Assembly (NCBI GenBank): GCA_954871525.1
Contig: OX940864.1
Location: 25,104,001 to 25,168,000 of the forward strand
DNA: 64,000 nucleotides
Direction: 5' to 3'
Source: Parietaria judaica
Taxonomy: Eukaryota; Streptophyta; Magnoliopsida; Rosales; Urticaceae
How positions within the stretch are numbered: position 1 is the stretch's first letter; every line of letters starts with the position of its first letter. The notes under the pieces are model-generated. The model saw only the letters and a list, made by a program, of their open reading frames with translations. It was not told the origin of the DNA and made no database searches. The position numbers were made by a program, and so were the translations under genes. Positions 1 through 13,103 of the stretch are shown one piece after another.

Positions 1-593
1 TTGCTCTCGAAGGAAAGACATCGGTTCGTTATTCTGTTGGCTGATTCAAGTTGTTATATATTAGGCGCCAATTGGGCATTTTATTTCCTTAATTTTGTTT
101 TATTAAATAGGTGTTATTTCTTTATTTATCTTTACTTCTGCAATTTATATTCAGCAAGTTAACTAATTTATTTCAGCAATCAAATTTTGTTTACAGTTAA
201 ATTTTTACAGTTTTTACTTACGAAGTATTTCAAAGTTGTGATTTGATTACTTGATAAAGTGTAACAGCCAGAGTTCAATTATATTATCAGTAGTTTGCTG
301 TGCGATGCTAGTATAAAATATAGTGTGTGTATATATATATACGGATATACATACCTAATGTATTTTTTTTATGTATATTAATCAATTGTATTGTTCTGTT
401 GCTCTTTTCCTCGTGTAATGAGTTTTCGATGTATTCTCTAGTGGATCTTTCAAAAGATTGGGCTGCTCTTCTTTAACGAGAAACTTTTATTTTTTTTCTC
501 TTGTCTTTCGGGATGGGTTTGATTTGATGGTCGGTTGATCTTAAATATATATACATACCTGATGTACTTAATTCGTCAATGTCTGAAATGCAG

Positions 594-1375
594 TTTTCGG
601 ATGTTTAGCAACGAGGACGTCACGATCGGTGCATGGATGCTTGCAATGAACGTTAAACATGAGAATGTTCAAGCATTGTGCTCACCGGAGTGCACTTCTT
701 CATCTATAGCCGTGTGGGATATTCCAAAATGCTCAGGTTGGTATTTTTCTGATAGCAAAATTGTTTTCTTTGTTAAGACTTTTGGAGTTGGACGTGTAAT
801 TATCGGATTTTAATTAGTTTCTATTCATCTCCATAGCTTTTAATAAAAAACACAGATGAGCTATTTTTAAAATTCTGATACATATCTGTTTTGATATTTT
901 CTTGACGAATTTTCAATGAGACAGCTAGCGATTGCTCGAACTTATCGGCCTAATTATTTTTTAGCATGTGTTTACAGTCCCGGATTTGGAGTCTCATTAT
1001 AGACCTAGAACTTGTGGACTTTTTTTTTCTTTATATTTTGACTAACCCTAATTTTAGAGAGAAACTATGGTCAAACTTCTCTTTGATTTACGGGCCGATC
1101 CCCAAACCAATTGAATGAACTAAACTGTAATACATGATCAAATAATTAAAATAACGTAATTGAATAACAGGACTTATGAAAATAGCATATATAAGTTATG
1201 TTATTATTGGAGAGATAAAAGGAAAAAAAATTTAAGCCATTGCATTAAGCAATTGTTTCATGATCATCTTCTTCCCCTTCGTGTAGGGTTGTGTAATCCG
1301 GAAAAGAGGTTGCTGGAACTCCATGAAAACGAAAGCTGTTCGAAGAGTCCTACAATGGAGTCTGATGATGATTAG
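594..1375 (+). CDS. 3' end of a GT31 beta-1,3-galactosyltransferase gene (partial)
   Basis: These are the last two coding exons of a plant hexosyltransferase of the B3GALT type (GT31), a Golgi type II membrane enzyme that adds galactose to glycoprotein or arabinogalactan glycans. Exon A is 594-736 and reads [18 protein letters not shown], then [11 protein letters not shown]. This is the conserved end of the galactosyltransferase domain, including the E-D-V motif. Exon B is 1287-1375 and reads [18 protein letters not shown], ending in ESDDD and TAG. The splice joins a split glycine codon (G|GG) with an AG|GTTGGT donor and a GTGTAG acceptor, and frame is kept. The 593 bases before exon A look like intron, so the N-terminus, membrane anchor and DxD motif lie outside the window. 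Family assignment is from recognised motifs; which paralogue it is cannot be told. Confidence 0.9.
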
Positions 1376-2080
1376 GACAAAGATTCTTCAGTTTTGTTAC
1401 TCGGCTCCGACATATTTATCGGCTATGAACCTTACTGTAAACTTGATCTTCCTGAGATGAGTCGAACAAACCACACGATGCAAAAACAAATATGGTTTGC
1501 TCGATACGAGATTTCGTCTATAGATTTAGGAGAGTTAGTCTTCTAGGAATTTAGTCTTTATTGCTCATCCATTACTTTTGTATGAAGTATGATATTTTTC
1601 AAATTTCTTTAATCATATATTAAGTTGGCTGAACATTCTTGCCCTGAAAAAGAATTTGCTTCTGTTATTTTTTCTAATTCATGAAAAAAAAAATGCCCCT
1701 GATCGGGGCAATACATTTATTATTATTGATGTGAAAATCGCCCCAATTGCGGTGAAAAATGTCCCAACTGAGGCAATTTCACTGTCGACCGAATAGAAGT
1801 TGACGGCAGCGACCACTGACTACATGGAAGCCCAAAAAGATCAAAGTTGTCTCATACTTGAAACTCAAAATCAAAAGGGTTATAATCAAGTTAGTCTTGC
1901 AGTATTTGCTCTTTTTCAAGAAGAAATTGCATCTTTTCCTTTTTGATTGAAGTGCACATTACTAATGAGTGGTACCTTTATTTGCATTGTTAATGCGTTC
2001 TTATATGATTTGGTACCTAGTAATCTCACATGTCTTGCTTAAAAAATGTCATATTATTATAAGGAATGTGGATGTGTTTA
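1376..2080. other. 3' flank of the galactosyltransferase gene, no further gene seen
   Basis: This stretch probably holds the 3' untranslated region in its first 200-250 bases, then AT-rich spacer. Around 1690-1790 there is a short GC-richer patch in which a gatcggggca-like phrase recurs in inverted form, which looks like a worn repeat. No reading frame of interest was found. Confidence 0.4.
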
Positions 2081-2084
2081 TTGT

Positions 2085-2215
2085 GAAACCGAAGAAAAAA
2101 AAGAAGTGCATGTCTTAAGATGGACTAATCAGAGTCGAGGTAGATATAAACTCAACCTAGACAAAAGTAGACTCGGTAATCCTAGGCTTACCGAGTCTAC
2201 TTTTGCTGAGACTGT
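2085..2215 (+). pseudogene. LINE RNase H domain scrap
   Basis: In the plus frame from about 2094 the sequence reads LRWTNQSRGRYKLNLDKSRL followed by GNPRLTES. It matches the start of the RNase H domain of plant L1-type LINEs (W-x-x-P-x-x-G-x-x-K-L-N-x-D-x-S, then GNPG). The same phrase occurs in the larger LINE remnant near 28.0 kb. It is interrupted by stops soon after. An 18-bp perfect hairpin (arms 2162-2179 and 2188-2205) sits exactly on the LDKSRLGNPR segment. Confidence 0.6.
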
Positions 2216-2633
2216 ATAAGTTACCTCAGTTTTGGGTTCTCCAGATTCTTTGGAAGTTGGCCGAATAATGAAGCCAAATTTAGTTACTAGTTGGGGTGGA
2301 TAATTTCCATTTAGAGGGTGCTGCTTTGGCTAATATGTTTGCAATAGTTCGCATGTGAATTCTAGTTAGTTCTCGAAGTCATATATGTAAAAGGTCTCTT
2401 CAGATTGGATAAATGAGAAACATTATTTTGTTTGTTTTCAAAATTTGAAGGGATATAGAGTTTATTTGCATATTTTATTACACGGGATAATATTAGTTTC
2501 TCCTATTTGTGTGGCTCTTTGTTTATGACAATCATCAATCTCGTGACCCGAGAGGGCAAGAAATGGTAAGTTGTGCAATTCTCTATCGCCTGGAAAAATG
2601 GATGTCCTGAAAGGACGTTCTCGATACTGTGCA

Positions 2634-2906
2634 TGTATAATACACATTATATTGGTATGGGCTGTATGGTTGAAGAGGCTTAAAATATATTGGTAACTAC
2701 CTATCACAACAAGATGTATTTTCTTTTTGGTAGCTCATTCATAAGAACTCCGAAGTTAAACATGTCTGGCCCTAGAGTAGTCATAAATGGGTGATCTCCT
2801 AAGAAGTTTCTCAGGGTACATGCGAGTGAGGAACAAACACGCTGAAAAGACTCGTGGTCTGTAGCGACAGTAGTCGTCAATTCGATAGAACAGTCGAGGC
2901 ATTACA
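2634..2906 (+). mobile_element. Cassandra-type TRIM LTR carrying a 5S rRNA-like segment
   Basis: The segment from about 2738 reads like 5S rRNA, with aactccgaagttaaacatg, then ctagagtagt, then atgggtgatctcctaagaag. It is followed by the typical Cassandra tail (gcgagtgagg, aaaagactcgtg, ggtctgta) ending in attaca at 2906. The probable 5' end is tgtataatac at 2634, giving about 273 bp, in the normal range for Cassandra LTRs. Cassandra is a non-coding terminal-repeat retrotransposon in miniature whose LTR carries 5S RNA Pol III promoter boxes. Only one LTR is visible and no clear target duplication was found, so it may be a solo LTR or truncated copy. Confidence 0.75.
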
Positions 2907-5377
2907 CTGCTACTAAAGTATTCGCCAGTAAAGAGTGAAAATCAAGAGTAACAAGACACGCGACTTTTAGCTCTTTTAAAAGAAAAGAAAAAAACCCTCG
3001 TTATGGGGAGACCATGTTCTTCATTTATAGGTGCTTCCTATCTACAATGCAATTATATGCAACATATCCATAAATTAGAATAGAATGCATGTGATGTGGG
3101 TAGACATGTCTGCAAAATTTAGTTTGGTATTAGGCATTGAATTAATGTGAAATGTCAATACATGTGTTGATATAATTATAATGTTGTGTTGGAATCCACC
3201 TGGATCATGGTCCTACCTAATTATACTAATATTATTTCTACTTTGAAACTTCACAAACAAATTCTCCTTTCTTCCAATCATAACTGATATATTAGGATTC
3301 AATCCACTCTCTGGATCTCAAAATTCTCCTTTTTTTTCCTTCTTCTCTCTTTAGACGTGTGTATATTTATTGTTATTGTTTAATTGCATCATGATTTTAT
3401 TCTGATTAATTAGTTTTTATATCTTCGGCGTGCAATTAAAATCTCTCGTCCCCTTTATAGGTAGCCATGATGATTACAAACAATAATTGGAGTGATGGGT
3501 CTAATCAAGTCATTTAATAATCGTGTAAACAATTTACATATCAAAAATATTTTATTTTTAATTGATTATATTGCAAAAACTAATATTTTATATAATATCC
3601 GTCGGTATATCCATCGTTTATCAGTATACCGGACCACGAACAATTATCAATTATAGGCTATGATGATGATTTACTGGAGTGATCACTCTAAAGGAATTTA
3701 TATATTAAGCTTTACGGCGGTCCTTTTCAAACCGCTCAGATTCCACGAGAGAATAGAAAGTTGGATCTACATTGAATATCACCTGAATCCGTTTATCCTT
3801 GTGAAGATAAGTTTTGCATTAGAGCAAAGAAAAGTTGAGTTAGAGAATAGTCAATTAAAGTTGAAGTTAAGAAAGAATTATCTTTGTGATAATAAGTGAT
3901 TGGAAAAAGTCATTCATGAAAGACATACCATAGTGGAAACTAGTGTGATATCTAAGCGAAAACAATGTGCATATTATGGGCCCCTCAAGTGGTCATTGCT
4001 AATTTAATTGGGCAACAAGACATACTATACTATTCCAATGGTTTTTGGTTTTTTTTTTTAATCTCAAATTTGTACAAGAAAGGAGGCCTTTTGGCCCATA
4101 AAAATACCATTTTATTGCATATTTGGGAATGTTGCACATAGTTTGAGTGAGAACTTAGATTGTTCTCAACAAACACTCTTAGTGGAAAGAAAAAAAAAAT
4201 ACTTGTGAAGGATTCAGTTTTGCTATGAGTGTAGGTGGACCTTCCAAGAAATCAATCACCAATAGCATGTAATACTAAATAAGTATTAATAAATTATTTG
4301 TACGAAATTCTATTATAAACTGCTCAATCATTTATTGTGTACTTTTAATTTTGACAGTTCAATGAAAAAATGTATCATTTAATTTTGAGCAAAGAACTCT
4401 CTTTAAGCATTCTTGCTTGGTAAATGCGATATATAGTAGTTATATATACAAGGGTGGACAAGAGCGGATAGTTATACTCAAGAAGGTGTCTTGCCTATAT
4501 TTTTTTAATCATATATATGTCCCTGAACTTCTATTAAGTATTTTAGATCGTTCGTAATTTTAATTTATCTTGTATTTTGATTCGGCCAGCGAGTTCTTCC
4601 TATAGATTATCGTTACGTCGCGTATCATCCTATAACATAGTACGTCAACGATGTCTCCTGTGAGTAAATCTTATTTACTTGAGAAGATCATAATTTTTCC
4701 ACATCTTTCAGCGTGTTGTCCATTAAATGGGTTCTCGCAAGAGTGTCACCATCACAGACGGGGCAGGCTCGATATCGGTGTTGCTAACTCCGGCTTTGAC
4801 TCTCCAACATCGGCATTAGTAACCCATACTACAACTTCGTCGTTGTTATATCCGATATTGAGGTTCATGACCGAGACAATAGGGTTGCTATTCCTAGTGT
4901 GAGAGACAATAATCTTTCACTAAAATTTAATCTACTACTCGATATATATGAGTTTTCTTCCACTCAACAAAATGTATTTCTTAAACGTACAAATTCAAAA
5001 ACTCAAATGATTTACAATGAAAAACGAGGATTCGATTTCACACACGCTTAGCAAAAGGGGTCGACAATGGATACGGCGTCACAAAATGAGAGAGAGATGT
5101 GCTCCCGTGATGAAAGTGGTAGATTTTAATCTTCAAAAACAAAAAACGGTAGATTTTACTCTTATAGAATAGAGTTCTCTTTTAACTGTTGTTTTAAGTT
5201 TAAGGTTATTTTTGTACTTACTAAATAATACTTAAATTATTGTAATTTACCAGTGTTGAGGATCAGATTGGATTTTAAGGTATAATAAGTTGTACTAATT
5301 AAGTGAATTTTTTCTTTACGTGTGCACTACTAATTCCTTATAGAAGTAAGTTTGTTTTATGGTGGGACTCGTAGGTT
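2907..5377. other. AT-rich intergenic DNA without a supported gene
   Basis: I see only short chance reading frames here. Runs of A/T and AT-rich spacer dominate. Nothing resembling a conserved protein, RNA gene or element end was recognised. Confidence 0.4.
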
Positions 5378-5382
5378 ATAAA

Positions 5383-5991
5383 TGTAGGAAATGTCCGAAT
5401 CGGGATTTGAGTCCGTTTGACTTTTCGGGTCTGACCCGACCACATTTAATTGGTACGGTATTTGTGAAACCGATAATTAATTAATTAATTATGACCTGAT
5501 GGGTCTGAACCCATTTACTGGGCTCAAAAGCTCATTAGGTCATTTAACCCTGTGGGCTATTTAAGCCACAGGGAGCTCACAAATTCGCCTAACCCTAGCC
5601 TCCAGAGATCAGAAAATTCGCCCCCTCCTCTAGCAAGATAGAGGACGAGTTTTCTCTCCCAGTGTTCCCGTCGGTTTTGTCGTCTAATCACGGAGAGAGA
5701 CCTAGCTGTCAATCGAGGAGATTTCCGGTCTTAAAGACGTTCCCGCAGCGACATGGTGGACGAGTTAGAGGCTTTACATCTGTGAAGCACGATCAAACCA
5801 CGCCAATCCCGAGCACACACGCACGCACAGGAGAAATTGGCAATATTTGGTACTGTTGGCAAAAGTACCAAAAGTCTGGTAACGTATCGAATCTCTTATC
5901 TTAATATTCGAATATATTCTAGATCATAATTTCGATGATATCCCGGGATTTCCGCACCCGAGATTGAGAAAAGTCATCGAAAAACCCAACA
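5383..5991 (+). mobile_element. Solo LTR of an LTR retrotransposon, TSD ATAAA
   Basis: The segment begins TGTAGGAAATG and ends CCCAACA, the TG...CA form of a long terminal repeat. It is flanked on both sides by the perfect 5-bp duplication ATAAA (5378-5382 and 5992-5996). It is 609 bp long. A TATA-like ctatttaag lies near 5558, followed by a GC-richer leader, which suggests plus-strand transcription. No internal retroviral-type domains or second LTR lie near, so it is best explained as a solo LTR left by LTR-LTR recombination. Whether it is Copia or Gypsy cannot be told from the LTR alone. Confidence 0.8.
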
Positions 5992-5996
5992 ATAAA

Positions 5997-8900
5997 AGAC
6001 TATTTACATCAGTAATAGATGAAAAATAAATTAGTTTTGACGGCACATTTATTTTTTATTTTTTTATTAAGACTTCTTGTTAATAATGTAATCCTAATTA
6101 TAAAAATCATTATATTCCAAGGATTCAAATGTTCCAGTTCCAAAGAAATAAAACATTATCAATCAAACACACTGAAGAAATGTTCCAAGAATTGAAGCTC
6201 TGAAGAAATAAAACAGCAATCATTAACTATAATGATTTCAGATACATACAAATACTGATCATAGGGAGATATACAAATACTGATCAAACACACCTCTTCA
6301 ATCATTAAATACTAAAGTCCTCAACTAAAACATCACGCACAAGGAGTAGAATAAAACCTCTTTATAGCAAATAGATAATCCATTGAGAAAGATGATGAGC
6401 TACTAGGTTAGTATGTCTAAAAATCCAAGTAAATGTAATTACCAAAACTTCTAGAAGAAATGACAATATGTTTGAAAAAAAAAAAAAAGTAATTCAGACA
6501 AGCTTTTCTATTGTTAGGACTTCTCATAATTACTCTATTATTCTCTTAATACATATGCTCTTTAAATTACGAAATTTAACAAATAAGAGGAAATAAAAGA
6601 ACCCATGCATTAAGAAGTTTAACTTTAATCACCGAATGCAAGGATCAAGTTATCGTAATAAACTGGCAGTCTGGACTTACTAGTAAATTATCACTCGTAA
6701 TTGTAATATTTTTTATTTTAAGTTATCGGTGTTTTCTTGGCTCTCGTTATCGTTATCAATGCAACTTATAACTGACACTGACGCTGACAAAAAACTTAAG
6801 GCAAGAAAAAAAGATAACTTGTCAAGTTATCGTTGATATCAATTTAATTTTATATGGAATATCGAAGATAAGTTGAAGATTACATTACTATTTTTTCCCT
6901 AAATTCTCTCATTGTCTATGGTTTTTTTTTTATATCGGAGATAAGTTTTTTTTTTTTCTCCGAGCAACTTTCTTTAACTTTTTGCGGTAGAAGTACCAAA
7001 ATTTTAGATTTACTTATGTAGTAGTTTAGTACGATTAAGTTACTTAATTTATTTGTATTTGTTAGATAATATTGTTAAAAATTGGCACTTGGAAAATTTA
7101 ATCAAACTTATTAATAGTCAAATGACTTATTTATGAGTATTTATTCTGATATATGAGATTATATTTGCACTTTATATAAACTAACTATATATATTCAAAA
7201 TAATTTTATATAAAACACGGTGGTAATCCACTGATATTTCACCGATAAATCCGATATATATCAATAAGTCGTGATAACTGGTAACCGATAAACTAAAAAA
7301 TTTATAAGTATCTTTTAGTAAATCAATTGCGTACATAATAAATTAGTGATAACCAGTCATGAATAGACTGACGAAAACGATAATTTGAATCTTAGCCGAA
7401 TGAATTGTAACTTGCATCATGTGCCTCTCTCTCTACACAATTATATTTATAAATGAAACGCAGAGAGAGAGAGAGAGAGTAATGTGATTTGTCAAATTAT
7501 GATCAAAAGCCAGTTCTCAATGAAATTGTACCCTCTCTGACAAACTCTGATATTTCCGGTCATATGGGCATGTAATCAAGTAATCAACCATGCAAAACAA
7601 AAACAAAAACAAAAAGATAATGAGTTATATATATATATTATATTTATATTTGATGAGGACAAGTAATGAACATTAACCCATGAAAGAGGTAATTCTAGAT
7701 TTCTAGTGAGCATTGTAAGGAATCCAATAAAGTGGCCATACATAGATATATGTCTTAATTAATTACAGCCTTGCAATATGCCCATTTGCATGTGATTTTA
7801 TGCTTGTATTCATAGCATTTTATGTACCCTCCAAACACATCATTATCCAATAATGCCCTACACTATATATATATATATGGGGTATTGTACACCCTCTTAT
7901 TACTTGCTTATTATATATACGTCAACTTCATATGAAATCCGTATCCCTTTTTTTTTTTTTTTTGTCTTTTGTTTTAATTATTATCACATTTTCTTTGTCA
8001 GAAAATTTAAATATAAGAGGGTGTAACATTTTATAAAATTTATCTTAGTTACATGCCTACCGATAATAAATTTCATATTTTTATTATGTGAAATATATAT
8101 ATAGATGGGCAAGATATGCACCATATAAACTCGTAGATTGTTTTGCGCCTTATATTGTTTGAAAATTTTGTCTGATCTTTTGGAGTACAATGTGAAATAT
8201 ACAACCAAGTTATTATGATATAATAATAAGGTTTAATGGTGATAAATATATCTAAAGTTTTACTCAACTGTGATAATATAGATTTAAGTTTTATTCAGCC
8301 ATAAATACATTTAAATTATACTTTATTGTGATTTGAATATACTCAAGTTTTATTTTACTACTAGTTGAATATACCAAATATCTCAAAAAGAAACCTATAA
8401 AAAATATATAATTTTAGTGTATTTTTCACTGAAGAAAAAAAGCTCGGATTTATGTGGCCTTAATTGAATACAACAACTCATGATTTACTAGTTACTACAT
8501 TTTCCTACCCTCTCATAATTTTAAAGTACAATAAACCAATGACTAGTCAAAGTATTATACTCGTCAAAATGTACTATATCATGGCTTCGATGTTCCTTCA
8601 AAACAAACAAATGCATTCCATCTTTGTATAAGATAATGATTATAATACAGTTGTTATTTATATACTGATGCATTGTTGGGCTCATTTTTTGGCTTGCTAG
8701 TTCTGAATTGGAACCTCCGATCAAGGAGCCCTCTCGGACTTCCGAGCGTATATCAATCTCCATCTCAACATATACGCGCGGCGCGGACGTCAAGAAGGGC
8801 TCCCATATGGAACGTGCCTTCCTTGTGCGCATCGAAGACGTTTAGCAATACTTTTATCTTACATGAGTTGACATGATAATCATATTCTTATAAAGAATAA

Positions 8901-9620
8901 ACACTTTTGTAATTTTTCATCTCGCTTGGGACTCTCGAGAACGTCTCTTGTGTATACTTAATTTCTCATGTAACACTTATAAATTTCCATAGGGAAAACG
9001 CTAGTGGAGTAAGTACCTCATTAATCAGTCGAACCACGTAAAACTCGTGTTTGTTTCATGGTTTGCTTTAGCTTATTCCGTAAAGGATTTTTTGTTACGT
9101 ACTCTAAACAAGTTGGTCTCGCTCTCACAAAAAATCGAATCAATGCCTATTATTTTGATATTAGCTTGTTAATTTTATAAATGTTTTGAAATATATCTTT
9201 GTGACTGAACATATCTTTAATTATTTTAATACACCCTAACAAAATTAACAAATAATTTGATAACAAATTAAATGACCCTACTTATCTTCATTTCTCTTCG
9301 GAAAAATGAAGTTGGGAAAATTTTTGGAGCTCGTTGGAAAACTAAAATTGGTACGATAAAGGACAAATAAAAATATAAATATAACTATATCCATCTACAA
9401 CTCCAAAGGTTGTTCTCTTCTGAAAAACACATTTAATGAGACATGGAAGCCAAGAAAGGGAAATGTCTCACCCTCTCTAAAAAAACAAAAAACAAAATCA
9501 ATCTATCAACTAAGCCTTCAAACGGGTCTGACATTTTGATCATTTTCTATGATATTTTCTCATTTGAAGAGTTAGATCAGATCATAGAGACAATGAGACA
9601 TCCTCATACACATAAAATTT
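5997..9620. other. AT-rich intergenic DNA with microsatellites, no supported gene
   Basis: The DNA is AT-rich with an (AG)n tract at 7462-7479, (TA)n tracts near 7625 and 7864, and a T run near 7949. A GC-richer island at about 8690-8830 reads, on the minus strand, as a short open frame (EMEIDIRSEVREGSLIGG) that I do not recognise; it may be a transposon scrap. No splice-consistent gene was found. Confidence 0.4.
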
Positions 9621-10034
9621 GGGGTAAACTGCGGCTAATATACCTAATGTTTGACCGGTTGCGAATTATGTACCCAATGTTTATTTTCGACGGCTAATGT
9701 ACCAAACTCGATTCCGTTAGATTTTTTCATCCGCTCCATCACTTGACCGTCAACCAGTGCCACGTCTACTCGGGACCTTCATCTGCCTCGGGAGCTCATT
9801 AGCTGAAAATAAACATTGGGTACATAGTTCGCAACAGATCAAACATTGAGTACATTAGCCGCAAAAATTGGGTGCTTAGGTGGAGCAGATGTGGCACTGG
9901 TTGACGGTCAATTGACGGGGAGGATGAAAAAATCTAACGGAATCGAGTTTGGGTACATTAGCTGTCGAAAATAAACATCGGATACATAATTCGCAACTGG
10001 TCAAACATTGAGTACATTAGCCCCAGTTTACCCT
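9621..10034. mobile_element. Foldback (long inverted repeat) MITE-like element
   Basis: The left end reads ggggtaaactgcggctaata and the right end reads cattagccccagtttaccct, which are inverted copies. The inverted arms extend inward for well over 100 bp through phrases such as taatgtttgaccggttgcg and its complement, and through cgattccgttagattttttc. A third copy of the terminal block is present internally at about 9799-9866 in the same orientation as the right end (9958-10024). No transposase is present. I could not settle the target duplication, so the superfamily is open; Mutator-like is a guess from its resemblance to other elements in the window. Confidence 0.65.
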
Positions 10035-10216
10035 AAATGATTATATATTTCAAATATCATTATCAAGATTCTCCCCAATCATCTAATTATTATTGGAACT
10101 ACCCTATTAGAAGAATATAGTTCAGGAATTAATTGGTGATAAAATAATTCAAATCATTTTCAAAGAAAATGCATTAATAAACTAAAAGATTAGTAGTAAC
10201 ACTCAACCTTACACCA

Positions 10217-10218
<2 letters not shown>

Positions 10219-10261
<43 letters not shown>
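10219..10261. repeat. (AT)n microsatellite
   Basis: About 43 bases of uninterrupted AT dinucleotide repeat. Confidence 0.95.
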
Positions 10262-10262
<1 letters not shown>

Positions 10263-11791
10263 CGAAAAAATGGGGTGTCTTGAAATCAAGTGGGGCTGAG
10301 AAAATAGAGAAATGGATAAGAAGACTGTCTCTTGTAAGAAAACCGTTTTGATCTGAAAAGGTATTCACTCCCAAGAGAAAGATTGAGATCATATTCTCTT
10401 CTACCATCATATCACATGCCTGTCACGTGACCTTGCAGAAGCACTCAAACAAATTCCCACCGATTCTCGATCATTTCTTGAGAGTTGAGGCCCTTCTTCG
10501 CAATTCATATCTCACTAAATAAACAAACAATAATAAATACATGTACAGAGAGGAAGCAACGTCAGCGAAATAGGGGGTTCTATCTCATGGATTATGCTCT
10601 AACACAATTAAATAAACTTACGTACGTAGGCATTTCTATTTGGAGCGGCGTTTCTTCTATATTTTCGGAAATTTATCTTCGTGAATTCCGAATTGGATTT
10701 CTGTTATTCTATAATTTTATTTTGTTGGATTCTGAGTGGTGCTTATTCCTTTGCTATATTCTGCTTGTGTTTGATCAATTAATCGGATCTCGAGCATTGT
10801 TAATCGTGCTTCTCCGGGACTTTCCTCATTTAAGTTAGGGTTGTTTCCTTGTTTTCTTCTTCAGGGTAATGTCCTTCCTCTATATTATGTCTCGCGGTGA
10901 CTTTCCTCTGTATAGTGCCTTCGTGCGACGTTATCGTTATCAAGAAAATCATGGAAGAGCTCCCGATCTTTCCCGACACCACCTAACCAGAGAAATTTTT
11001 GTTGGAAAATGTGACCCACAAAATCAATATTAGATAATGAAAACGAGGGACCGTGTCCAAAAGAGCGAGGAAGACCTACACGAACAAATATAATTCATTT
11101 CACATTAATCAACAAATGATTATGTCCTTACCATGGTCTTTCTCTTTCATTAAACCATAACAACAATAACATTTATTTCAGCAATAAATAAAATCATGAA
11201 AAATTATTTTATCTAGATTATCTCTCACATATATGATATATATATATATATGTATAATCTCTTGCATGCTATTACAAATTGGGTGTGTCTAGATCTAGAT
11301 CAGTAAATGCTTAATTTTGAGAGAACAATATGGATTGCAAAATACGAAACATAATGCTGAGAACAATGCAATGTATCCAGGTCAGTCATTATCTTTTGTG
11401 TGTATTATAAAATATCAAACCTAATCAGAATAATCCTATATTAATTATGTGTCAAAAGCACAAGGTCTATTAAAATAATAAGCTCATAATTAATATGTAT
11501 TGATTCATTTTAAGGAATTGCAAGCATGAAAACAACTACATTGTTAAATTATAATCACATTCCATCGAATATGTATAAAGATATGCCTTCCTTGTTTGTG
11601 TAATGATCTATGTATTTGTTTAGGCTTATCTATGACTACATATAAGCCAAATATATTGTGTTATTTATGATCTCCAAGCTTATTCAATCATTTTTTTAAT
11701 CGTGCCCTATTAAAATAAATGCCTTTCTCTCCTTCCTATTGGTCCTCATACTTGAGTTGTCACCTGACGATGATAACTCAAGTAACAAGTG

Positions 11792-11794
<3 letters not shown>

Positions 11795-11840
<46 letters not shown>
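11795..11840. repeat. (TA)n microsatellite
   Basis: About 46 bases of uninterrupted TA dinucleotide repeat. Confidence 0.95.
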
Positions 11841-11843
<3 letters not shown>

Positions 11844-12760
11844 CTTATAAAACGAAAATCACTCAAATGATAGAGATTGGAGTTTACTAAAAACCAACCT
11901 AAAAAGTGGGAGTTGGTCAGCCCATCACTGATTGAGCTGGCTTGTAAAACATAAGGTCGGGCGGGTCGGCCGCCCAAACTCGATTTAAACCTATTATTTT
12001 TAATATTATGATTGTATATATTTATATATCATATTTTATATTTTTATAAAATTGGAACTCCGGTTTAATAGAAATTGTGACATAATTTTATTTTTCTTCT
12101 CTGTTTAAAATCTTTGTTTAAATCTCATCAACTTCAAAATAACTAAATAAGTGTTTAAAGTTTATAATTTTTTTAGCAATAAGGTCTCAATCTTTTTCCC
12201 GCAGCATGAGTACCCAATATATTACCGCTAAATCTTTTTTTTTTTCATTATTCTTAAGCTCTTTATTTTTACCGCATAAGCATCCAATGTCGCTAAAATC
12301 ATGCTTTTTCGGTAACCAAAACAAATAATTGGTTTTCATTGTCGTCATGTTTGACCTATCTGTTGGCAACGACTCGTCGAAGAATATGAATTGGCGGAAC
12401 AACCTCCATGTAATGATTCTTTTCTTAGAGCTCGGTTCTATGACATAGATAGTCAGGATCTCGAAAGCTTTTACATCTAGACCTTTTCATACAGCATCAA
12501 AACTCGCGGGAGCCTTTTTCCCTTCTTAGTCTACACACCCCCTCACACCGCCGACATGGGCAAAGGCACCACCGCCATGAAGCCTTCAAACCCTTTCTCA
12601 CACGATAAGCTCCGGTTGTACTCATCATGTGGTTCAACTACTTCTAGGAACCAATGAACCTCGCGAGTTGCATTATGGCGATAAGAAAGATTGGTGATAT
12701 TACGAAGACAACCAGGGGCGAAGAGGGGAGGCGGAAATTAATATACCACAAGAAGGAGGA

Positions 12761-12798
<38 letters not shown>

Positions 12799-13060
12799 GG
12801 TAGTTGAGTTGATGGAGAGAGACAAAGAGCTTGAGTATTTATTTTGATACATCAATAATATTCTTTTCTTGGTCAATGGATTAAATATCACTATTTAGCA
12901 CAATAAGGCGTCCCAAACTCTCTAACGTATTTATGTATAATTTCTTTATATACCAAACGTATATATAATATTATGTATCACAAACAAAAGATAGGGTTTT
13001 GGACGATTTATTTAATCTCTACTCTATGTCATCACACATCATATGAATATGTATGATTTC

Positions 13061-13103
<43 letters not shown>
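13061..13103. repeat. (TAT)n trinucleotide microsatellite
   Basis: About 14 perfect copies of a TAT/ATT unit. Confidence 0.95.

Noticed and set aside
1..593. Another exon of the galactosyltransferase gene at the left edge
   Set aside because: No frame here matches the family, and the sequence is AT-rich with intron texture.
10174..10410. Open frames with long Tyr-Ile repeats over (AT)n tracts (also at 11.7 and 15.5 kb)
   Set aside because: The TA microsatellite gives stop-free YIYI frames with no coding meaning.
12556..12660. MGKGTTAMKPSNPFSHDK frame as a ribosomal protein L37 start
   Set aside because: Only MGKGT matches; the following residues do not, and no exons follow.
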